A DNA stretch of 64,000 bases, from assembly GCF_964355755.1 (NCBI RefSeq), contig NC_092675.1:25832412-25896411 (forward strand), given 5' to 3'. The position numbers and the translations under genes are program-made. The notes under the pieces are model-generated. The model saw only the letters and a list, made by a program, of their open reading frames with translations, had not been told where the DNA came from and did not search any database. Positions within the stretch are counted from its first letter, which is position 1. Every line of letters starts with the position of its first letter. Origin of the DNA: Antedon mediterranea (taxonomy: Eukaryota > Echinodermata > Crinoidea > Comatulida > Antedonidae). Shown here in pieces: positions 41,101 through 53,100 of this stretch.

Positions 41101-44100
41101 ACCAAGAAAATGATTGTTTAATGCTAATAAAAAAGAAAATGTCTATAATTTATTTCTTTTACACGCGCAAAGTAGTCAAATAATACATACTTTAATTTTA
41201 CTTAATTGTTCGCCTTTTAAAGCAATATTTGAAATTTAATCGGATTCTTATTTTTTAAAGCAATACATTTTAAAGTGATAATTCTGCAATTACTTATAAA
41301 TAGTTGTTAGTCTAAATCCAACATTAAGGCTGTGAACAAACGAAATATCCCCTTAATAGGAGTAGGAGTTTACTTCAATCTTTATAATTGACAAATAATT
41401 GCCATAGAGTAGCTTTATTGTTTAAGAACATAAAATAATATATAATTGTGGCATACAGTATGCAAGGCAAATCGGACATAAATCGGAATTTTCAAATTTG
41501 AGATTTTCAGAAACTGAAACTACATAATCCAAGATTTAAAATGCTGAAAAAAATATCTTGATACCATGTCTACTTCCAGAGATATCTCAGTCTAAAGGTT
41601 TGGCCGTTACAATCAGTGTTTTGAGAAAAATTATTTTAAAGGTAAGTAACAGGAAATGACAAATACAAAAAAATAAAAAGGGCGTGCCTTAGCAAACAGG
41701 TATTCTAATTGTTTAATTTTGATGAAACTTCGCACCTTCGTAAATTAACTATTGTTCTATTGTTATGCAAAATTTTCATTAAAAACAAGCCACTGGAACA
41801 CATTTCAATTTAAGCATAAAACATGATATGTTTTATGAAAATCGTACATAATTTACGCCATCCATTTAACCAACATACCACACAAAATATAAAAATCTAT
41901 TTGTTTCTTTGTCTCAAAATAGAAAAACACCAAGGTAATGTAAATAAATACTGTTTCAGCTATCATTTTCTGTAAAAATTAAAAAAAATGAAATTTTTCA
42001 GCCTTTTATTGTTTTTGACTGTCTTTACAAATCTACACATCAGACTTATGTCCGATTTCGTCACTCATCAAATGGTTGATTCTTAACAATACAGAATAGA
42101 CTGGTTCTTTTCAGGTGTAGAACTTATAACTAACTTATATTGATGGTGGCAGAAAAGAGCATTCATCTTACAATGTGTGAAATTAAAGAAACAAATTGAG
42201 TAACAACTATTAAATAGTTGTGACTCAATTTGTACAAAGCAAAATGGTGTTAAATATAGTTGTAAGTTAGGTTGGTTACTGTCAAAATATACGTAATAAA
42301 CAAAAAACATCACATATTTTTATTCTATGTGTTTTGACAACAACAAAAAATCTCATCATATCATTATAATTTTATTTTAAATAGTAGTTTAAAGATATAT
42401 TGTTCCCCAAACACATGAAAAATGAAGATTAATAAAAAAAAAAGCATTTGAATAGCATATTCATAAAAAAAAACACATTTTGTCAAAGTGCTTTAACCAT
42501 CTTGTGCTGATGATGTAAGTAATTAGTGAAAGAAGGAAAATAATGAACATCAATGTTTTAAAACTTACCGATCGACGATCCTTCCCGCGTCTGTGTTCTC
42601 TTCGACCGTGATCTCTATCTCTGTCCCTTTCTCGTTCCCGATGTCTGTCTCGATCTCTGTCACGATCACGACGGGACATGGGTGGTGGTGCAAAATCTCG
42701 CATCTGGTCTCTCATTGTTAATGGAGGAAGTGATCTATCCATTGAATAGTGAGGTGGGGGTGGGCCCATTGGTCCTGGAGGGTAAGAATTCTAAAGAAAA
42801 AAGGATTTATTATTAAGAAAGTATTTTCAAAAACTTAGCTAGAAATGTTAAAGATGTAAAAAATTATTTTTAACAAAATTGTTGTTGAATATGATATTTT
42901 AATGTAACATAATAGCCACTTTTACCAAAAAGTAGATCTTCTACGGAAGTGATTAACTTTATTAAAACTACAAAATAACATATTCAAAGTCTGATTTAAT
43001 TAATCTTCATTTTTCATGTTTTTGGTGGACAATACATCTTTAACTGAAATGAAATGTGTATGGAGCTTATAGATTAGTAGTTCACCTCTATTCAGTGACA
43101 CCTCTATTAAAGGGACACTTATCCTGGAAATGAATGAAAATGGTTAGGTAGCCACTATTAAAGTGAGACACTTTGTATTATTTACCCAAAAACATGAAAA
43201 ATGAAAATTAATTAAATCACTCTCATAGAAAAAACAATATTAAAATAATGTTTTCATGCATAAAAAGACAAAATAAATGGTTAAATCAAGGAAAATTAGC
43301 TAGCTGGCAAGCAATGTGACTATTTTTTGCTTTAAATTACAGTTTTTTCAGGTAAATGTTTTTTAAATCAAAATTTTGGTCAAAGTGAATAACTATTATG
43401 CGACATTAAAATGGCATTATTCAACAAAAAATGTTAACAAATTTTTTTCAGGGGGACGATCTTTAAAACTAAAGATTCCAGTATAATTATTTGTTATACA
43501 ATGTTTAAAATAAACTGTAACACTGTGTATTAATTAGCAAAACATAAAATTCATTCTGCAGAATTAAGAAAAATCAATATTCGAAACTATAAATAATTGT
43601 TTCTATCATTCAGTTAAAAACTTTATTTCAAAAGACATTAAATTATTTTAATGTTGAACTTTCAACAGAATTAAAAATCAACATTTGAAACTATAAATAA
43701 TTATTATCATTTAGTTAAAACTTTATTTCAAAACACATTATGTTATGTTGAACTTACAGGATGTGGCGGTCCATATGCCGGAATGGACATAGGAAGGGGA
43801 TGCCTTGATTGGTGAAAATCACGTAAATAATCCGAGTAGCTCTAAAAAATAAAAAAATGTCATTAAGGAGTCTGTAATAATATAGGCAGAGATAATGAGG
43901 TGTGCAACTATATACATGTTACTATAATACCCAAGGCCACAATTAATCATGTTTTTAAGATACTGATGGGATTAGCTCTCGCATGTTGCGCTTTATATTG
44001 CAAACACATGGAAAAAGGATCCAAGTAAAGTCTAATTAAACATTTAGACAAAGTATGAAATAAATAAATGACTTTCAAGAATATAGATATTTATAATTTA

Positions 44101-47100
44101 TAATGGGATTTAAAAAAAATTTAATATTAACAATTGCTATAACATGAAATTAAATAATGGGAGACTTCTACAAAAAAGTTGAGGCATAGAAGACAGCCCA
44201 AACTGCACAATGAATAAATTTATATAAATGTATGATAAGGAAATGTGATCAGAATGTGAAAGAGCAATCCTGAGACATGAACACTGAATTTTCTGTTTGA
44301 GATATCCTACCATTAGACCATATACAAAATTAATTAATTCATTTTTAGTATATCACTGGGTAGTTTACAATTTATTCTGTGCCGTTTGTATTTTTATTAT
44401 ATAAACCAAATGTTTTACTAAATTAATTTTATCTAGAATGAAATGTTGAGGTCACGTACAAAGCATAATATCTAAGATATACTTAGATGTGAATTTAAAT
44501 CATGAAGCTTTTAATTAAATGCAAATTTTAATTGTGTATGATTGAGATGATTGTTTAATAATTATAATCCAAGGGTTGGTGACAAAACTTAATGATGGCT
44601 GATAAAATTGAAGAGTACCTAGAGATTGGGCATTTATGAATCAAACGACCTTAACATGACCTTTAGAGCTGTATGAAGAAGAGGTTAAGTCTAGGGAAAA
44701 AGCTTTAGGGCAGAAAAAAGCTTTTCACCACAGAAATGTTGGGCTGAAGAGCTTTATGTTGGGGCAAGAGCTCTAGACTTGGGGAAGAGCACTAGATTGG
44801 GGAAAGAGCACTATACTGGGGAAAGAGCTCTAAACTGGAGGAAGAGCACTTGACTAGGGAAAGAGCTCTAAACTCTAGACTGAGGGAAACATCTTTAGGG
44901 CTGGATGAAGAGTTCTAGGCTGGGGATGAGCTCTAGATTGGGGGAGGGATAGATCTTTACTGCTGGATGAAGAGCTCTAGGCTTGGTTGAATAGCTTTAG
45001 TTGAGAAGACATATTCAGGCAAGTCTACATTTTCCATTATTCATCTTAACCACAAGTAGGTGGCAGCATTTAAAAAAGTGAATAGCGGCATCGTGAATTC
45101 CATGTGGCATTATGTGTTTCAACAAAGGTGGAAGCTTTAAAATAATTTTTACATTTATTTTAGGCTGGGTGGCTGTCCCACAGTACCCATCTAAACAAAC
45201 TTGATTATACTCTTCAAGATTATAATACTGCTACAATTAGAATTCATTATAAAGAATTATTATCAGTATGATTAATATAAATCAATATTTACCCCACCAC
45301 TCATCAAGTCACGTGGAGGTCCATTACTGTATGGAGGTGGCCTGAAAAAACAAACAAAAAAAAGTTTTAATAATGAGTGGATAAAAGAAGATTAATATCT
45401 AGGTCATTAGATGGGTTTAAATGATAGTTCACTGAAAGTTTAATAATCTGGAAAATCACATAAGAAAAAGGATAAAAAATGTATGATTTATTACATTTGG
45501 TATCGACTGATATTAAGCCACTAATTTAATTATGCCCTACACATAATGGAAGATCATTATAATTAACATCCAGACACCTGCAAAAATGCTATTAGGCATA
45601 GGACACTATTGTCAAGTAGTTTTACTAAAGGCAAATATTGTGAGAGAAATGTAGAACTGAGATAACACAAGAAAAAAATGGTTTGTGGGTATTCCGGTCT
45701 TCTGCAACTGGCAGGTGCACGAACAGTAAAATTGCTTATTTGATAAAAGCATTTCAAAACACAGACGTGAACAGCATGGCACAAGCTAACGTTAAGAGGA
45801 AATATTAAAATGAATCACACAATGGAGAATGTAATCCATTCTAAAAAAATCTGTCAAATTATTGATATTTTACCTTCTTTTCGGTCTTTCATAGTCTGAA
45901 AAAAAAAAACCCCCCAAAAACATTACAATGAATATACTACTTAGGTAACTATGTAATCTAAATCATAACAATATTAAATGGTTGCTACAGGTTTAAAACA
46001 CTCATTCTATTTACCGCCGTCAGAAGTTGTATCATAATACTGTGGTTTAAACAATATAAATTTTAAACCTGGAGCTATTCTTTAAGCCAAATGGTATAAT
46101 ATCATTAACCATCCATAAAGGATGACAAAATGTAGGATAGGTAGGTAGAATGGTGTGGTGACCTTTACTTGTCTGAAACCTATATTCTAAGTCAGTCATT
46201 ATTTTTTCAATTGTCTGTGTTTGATTTCAGTGGTAATAAAAACCAGATACAGTTATATTTCTATTCCAATAATTTTCCAATTTACCCATTTTATAGCTGG
46301 TGATATAGTGTAAGTAAAGTCAGTACTTGGCTGCTCAATACAATACTAGTCTACTAACTTTAATATTTATTTTAATATTTTTACAGCGTATTAAAATTCT
46401 TTTAAATTGAAATTTAAGGCTTTGTATTTATATGACTGTAAAGCACATTAGAAAAGGAAGACTAACCATCTCGTCTGTTGTAGCTAGGCCTGCTTCTCTT
46501 CATGCGGTGATAATCTGGACGAGGCGGCCTATCAGGTAATAATACTCATTAGATATTGCACTTACGTAAAACATGTGCAAGAAGGATGCATTAAAAAGAG
46601 ATTCCGACTTAAATACCGTGGATTATCCTCATAACACTTACTAATATCTTGAAAGGTTTTATAGAAAATTTGCCAAAAAAGGGATAGATTAAATACGAGA
46701 ATCTACCAATTCACATTTCAAATTTTAATCGATTGAAATCTCATTTAGTGATTTTCATCTCATTTCAAATTAAATTATAATGTTTTTTCATTCGGCGTGT
46801 CATGGTGACGACACGTTTGTAAGGTCGTAGTACTGTGGATAATCGAGGCCGGTGTAAAAGTCACGACTTGCTCTTATTCCTGCTAAAACGGGAAAATCAG
46901 TTGTGAATATCACACAATAAGTACAATTTAGTCAATAAAACACCATCAACCAACAGGTAAAGTAGATAATGTACTTATGGTTGCTGATATGGAGTTGGTT
47001 TGTCTTTCAATTAGTGCTATTTTCCAAGCTACGTTAATTAAATGTAAATGCATGGAGATGGTTTATTAAACTGTTGAGTGTTAGTTAATGTGATTGAAAG

Positions 47101-50100
47101 TACTTCGTTTACCATAATGCTATAAATAGTTGTTGCATGTAAAAACAAATTTTGTGATTTAATTGAATAACAGTTTGATCCTACTATTAAAAATAAAAAC
47201 TTATCTTTTTTACGTTTTAAGAATAAATATTCTATGTGTTATCATAATAAAACAATATTATGGATTTTTTTTTACTTCACAGGATCCATGTACCATAGAT
47301 TGTTAATAAGTGAGGAGGTGAGTCCCGTGTTCTCTGAACGTAGGGGAATGAGCTGTTAGGAGCTCATTGTACTAAGCCTTGGCATTATGGTAGGGTGGCC
47401 AGTTCCTTTCCACGCCGCCTTTTTTCTCCCTAGTATTTTCAACCAGGTACTCATTTTACAGCTGAGTGAACTGGGAGTTGTCGGGCATTGAACCCGGGTC
47501 TATCTGTACGACAGTCAAGTGTCCTAACCACTCGGCTATCCAACTCCTGTTAATAAGTAATTAAATTGAAAATTACTTTTTTTTTAAATTATAGTACTTC
47601 AATTTACAGTTACATTTATTATATCAAAGAAATATATAAAAAGGTAATACATAAGCAAATAAAAACAATATTGAAAAGGCAACAGCCAAGATAATGTTAA
47701 AATAATTATGAAAGAATTCTAATTAAAATAAGAATATATAAGAAAAATGAGTTTTAGCAATTTATATTTCATATCATTTTATAAGAAAACTCACATTTGT
47801 AAATATACAGTAGCCGTCACATTTTCTAGTAGGAGTTAATTATTCTTCGAACAGAGATAATGGTAAATAACCGCATTACTTTCCGCTATAACATGTACTT
47901 TCTTAAGCATTTAAATGTTAATTTTATTATCTAGGTTAATTTGGTATTCACCATTCTTCAGTAATTTATTTATTGTTAAGCTATAAATAAATTACGGCAA
48001 AAGGATGTCAATTCAGTTCAATTTACTTCCAGAGTAAATACACAATTTAGCGAAATATCAATGACAATTTTACTGTGAAATATTTTCAATTTGAAGTTTT
48101 TGATTGTGTATAAACAAATGAAATAATATCTTTTTTTTTCTTTTTGTATTCTAATATTACAGAAGAATACACTTTTCAAATAGTGAAATATGTTTTAACA
48201 CTATGGTAACTCCTATTCAAACATATAAGGAGACGATTTATTGGGTCTCTAGGGTGTCCTCTTAACAGAGGTTTTACTATATTTAATAATATTCAGTTAT
48301 TATTATTTAAATTAATATTATCTATATATAAATTTACGTAAGGGCAAAAATCGGTAAATCGTGCGTTATTTCTAGAATGTTTACTCGATGGTATATAAAG
48401 TTGGTTCGTACTTTCGGTACTAATTTTAACCACCGGATGTAACCCTGTTTACTAATTAAATTGAGTTCGATAATTAGTTATTGACGATTAAAACGAATTT
48501 AGGTTCAACGATTTGCCCCAAATAGGGGTGTTTTCCGATCGTGGTATACACTGTCTAATGGATGTCAATTTGAAAAATACCCGCACACAATAATACGAGG
48601 ACACTTCGCATTTTCCTATCTCCTCCTACGATAATTGTTTTTAATAGCTGAAAACCGGTTGAACAGTTCGAGTACAGCATCATAATGTTGAAGACAAGCC
48701 GATTTTCTTTAAAAAATGCTATTTTGATACATGTAATATACGTTTTTACAAATGTATTGATTTGTGATGAATGGAACATTCCAAATTATTTGGTTTAACC
48801 ATAGAGGTATAGATTTAGATTTATGGGCCCCCTTGGAGAATAAACATAAATAGTATTGCAATGCTGTACAATACTGTTAAGGTATTAACCACTTTTGATC
48901 GCAATTTGAATCGCAAATTTCTTACTGTGTGAGTGTTGGTACTGTTAGATATAATATAAACAAATATACAAATAAACTTTATTACTGTGAGTGTGGGTAG
49001 GCCCTACTGTTGGATTATAAACATATAATATACAAATAAATAAACGTTATTACTGACAGTTGCTTCTCAACGTTTGTATTAATTAATAATTTAAAAATAT
49101 ATAAACGTACGTAGTGATGTATAGTTACATGTACTTCACTATTTCAATCGACCATGACAGTGAGAGTTTTAACAAAGTATTAAATCGTGAATGTTTTACT
49201 GTATTTAGTGGTATATTATTTATAGGCCTATAAAACATTAAAAACAATATTTTGTTACTGAGTGGATAAGAATATATTTTAAAATGTTTCCTCTTTGTAC
49301 CTATCTTCTTCCCCCATCCCTCAACCCTTAATGTTACATACAAAACACAAATTGGGTTTGTTTAAATGAGTCCAAATAAAAAAATTTGACTCATTTTGTT
49401 TCTCTCTCGGAAGTAATTCCCAGGGTGCTAATTTTAGCTGACTACATAAATCATCGTGTATATTTATTCGTTTCTGTAAACGACAATGTATTATAGTCCT
49501 GCAGTACGTACATTTGAAATCTCCATTTTTTTTTCGCTGGAAAATACTGTGTATTCGAGAACCATCTGTGGGCACGACCTAGATGGTACGCGAGCGAAGC
49601 GAGCGTGCCATCTAGTTTTTGTAATTATTGAAAGTAAAAGTTATTATGCTGCTATTGTTACATAGAATATTTGTTTTTAAAATGTGTTCTATTTACAGTT
49701 GTGGTATGCTATGAGTGTAAGTTAATTTTGATAAAACAATGTTTGTGTGATGCCTTTAATTGATTTTTATGATGATGATTCAATGACTTTATCTACATAA
49801 ATGAATGATATTCACACCGACTTACAAGCATTCCTGTTTCGTTTTTAGAAATATAGAACATACCATTATGTCTGGATGTAGAAAGACATCATAGTTCATA
49901 CAAAGTCCTGGTTACTTTTGCAACTTCTACCTCAATTGATAAATGGGATAGTCCCTTGTAAGTTGTACAACCAACTTATTTTATGTTCAATCTCAATTGA
50001 GTATTATGCATATTGTTCAACCAACATTTGTATACCACCTGTGTGAGTGCTGTGCTTGTGAAGTTGATACTTCTAGTCACACAGACACGATATTAACCAC

Positions 50101-53100
50101 AAAAGTCTCTTCATGATGATCAAATACACTTATAAAGTTCACATCCAGAAAGATCTAATGAATATGCATTACAATCATCTGAATATTCACCTACTGCTTA
50201 ATGAATAAATTAAAAACATGCAAATAATATAGTCCAATTGAGATACTTCTGATGTTGAATAGCTTGAGCAGTAGGATTTGAATATTCAAAAAGATAATGA
50301 TGTAATTTGCATATACAACAGTTCAGCATGGAAGATAGAGGCAGATGCCAACTTTGGAGATCTCCATGGTAATACACATAAAACAAATACAGTTCATGAA
50401 CATATTTTCCAATAAAAAAATGTCAACGTCCTTCACTACCTCTACTATCTCTTTTATAAAACCACCGGAAAAAGGGTATAGTTGATCCACGACTGGTGTG
50501 ACTGTCAAACAGCGCCACCTTCCCACCTTTACGATGATAGTAATATATTTGCATTTGGCAGTCCTTTTGTATTGGCTAGTTAAAAACCTGGGTTAGATTA
50601 ACAACAGCAACAAGGGAAATGCAGAATAGTGACAAATAATGCACTCGGTAAATTATGTAAAGTCCGGTTTTGAAATTGGGTGAAGTCCGGTTTTGAAATT
50701 GGGTGAAGTCCGGTTTTTGAAAATTGGGCGAAGTCCGGTTTTCCTTTTCCGGATAATGGAGCTATGTTGATCTCCACACGAGCTCAACTAGAGGTATTGC
50801 GCACAAGTTGGAACCGGAGGAGGCTCAAGAACACGCCTGAACAAGCATTTCGGCACGAAGGACCGTAGAAGCTCGATTTTGGCTGGGGAAGGTTTATGAA
50901 ACATGATAATTAATACACAAAGTTGTCTAATGAATGCATGCAGAAATAGATAACGTCCCTACATTCTCTCCAAGGATTGATAATTTAGAAAAAAACAGAG
51001 TTTTGTTACTCTGGAAAAGGATAGCCTTTAAGTTATTAATTAAAAAATTAATGTATTGGCCCTTTAAACTTGTTTTTACAATTGTATCCAATTTCTGCAG
51101 CAAATAATTTTGAATAAACATAAATACTATTAACCATTTCAAGGTTCCTACCATATGGGATTTTAAATATGAGGAATTCGCAATATTATATTAATAAAAC
51201 ATTGAAAATGTTTCAGTAACCAGCTGTAATTATCCCCGAGTTCCAATATCCTGCGACAATGTAAATTCAAAATGCTACAACTGAAATATATCAAACCACA
51301 AAAATATATTCCATGAAATCCATACAAGTAGTCTAACCTCATTGAATCACGTGAAGTTCGACTGCCACCACCACCTCGAGAGCCTTCATCTCGCCTTCGT
51401 CTTCGTGCATCGCGCAAAATCTCCACAATGTCAATGTGTGGATCCATTGGAAACAAGCGGCAGAGTTCTTCACCAACACATGGTTCAATTTCCTGTCAGA
51501 AAGCAACACTATTATGCTTTTTTTTTTTTTTGCCAAACCAAATGATTTATTTGGTTTTGATTACATGGCAGTTTAAAAAAAAATTATTAGAATTGTTTGT
51601 AATGCAATTCTGGCGACTTTTGAAAATGCTATTTATAAACTATTTTATGGAAAAAATCGGAGCACTACTGAACCTTTCTTTTCATGAACTTTAGTTCAGT
51701 TGGTGTATTGTTATATGTAGGATAAATTTACCTGACCATCACGGCCTATCTTCACTGGCTTTGCGTCATTCCATGGGTTGTATAAATGCTGAGTTTTGGT
51801 AAATGATACTTCTTGCCTAAACAAAGATGAGGAAAATTAGTATTCTTAAAATTTTGTATCAAAAATGAACATGGGGACAGTAATAATAATTATTGCTGAA
51901 AATGTATTCCTAACACACTGTAGCCCATTTACACTAGGACGATAACGATCGACGATAAATAAACAAATATGCATTGTTCATACATAAAACATAAGAAATC
52001 TAAAACGTTTTTATTCTAGAACTATTTAGGAACCATCTATACTTTCTTCGATGATATTTTCATGATTAGTAATAACAATAATATCGTAACACTACAAACA
52101 TTTTTTTGTTTTATTGATCATGACGTCATTTGATTGGATTTTTAAAAATATTATTTTTATCAAAGACAGACAAAAACCTTTCTAAATTATTTTGTTTTAT
52201 GTAAGACAAATGCATGTCCTAGTGTAAATGGGCCTCAACAGAAATGATATACCTTGTGATCCAGTCTAGTTCAAAAGTGCCTCCCAAAGCTGCACGACTC
52301 AAGCCTGTAGGTAACACCCAATTTACAAGTGGTCCTTCTCGCATAGGAGGTGTTCGCATACGTGCATAGCCTTGGAATTTACCACTTTCTTTCACAGAGA
52401 ATACCAACACAACGTGACGACAGGACATGTAAGCATCACCAAGCTTGTTTTCATTGATGGGCGGTGTAGCCCATACACCCTAACAAAAAAAAGTTATGTA
52501 ATTTCATTTATTATTTATTATAGGTTATTAAAGTCAAAGAAGAATATATATTCAGAAATATTACTCTGAATCTTTTAATCATTAAACATTTCATTTACAT
52601 TAAAAGTTAATTAAACATTTCATTTACATTAAAATATAACATTCCAATTATAATTAAGAAACAGTAAAAAGAAAAAAACTATTACTTTTGCTTTAGCCAG
52701 AGCAACATTTTCATGATTGTTACTTTTGATTAAGAAATAGCGAGCACCACGAAACAAATATTTTAACTTTGATTGCTGATCTGAAAAACAAACAAGAAAA
52801 CATTAGAATTACAACAAACTTGTTAAACTGAAAATAAACCATGCTGCAATCATAATTTTAAAATATATTGGAAGCCAAATACTCTGGTCAATGAATGCAC
52901 TGTATAATATAATATGGGATTAAGGATGTAGCCAATCAGATGCACTGAAATAAGTCACGTGTACGGTCTATCATGCACTAGAGTGCAAAAAACAGCACCC
53001 TGCGTGTAAATCGTATGGCAGATTATGGATCGAGCTAGGCCGAAAATGACAAACCCGGATGTGCCTCGTGCATGTCACACCATTGTAAAAACCTTCAAGT

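Noticed and set aside
47473-47547. Functional tRNA gene
   Set aside because: The acceptor stem and A/B boxes are good, but the D, anticodon and T arms do not fold properly and a SINE body follows.
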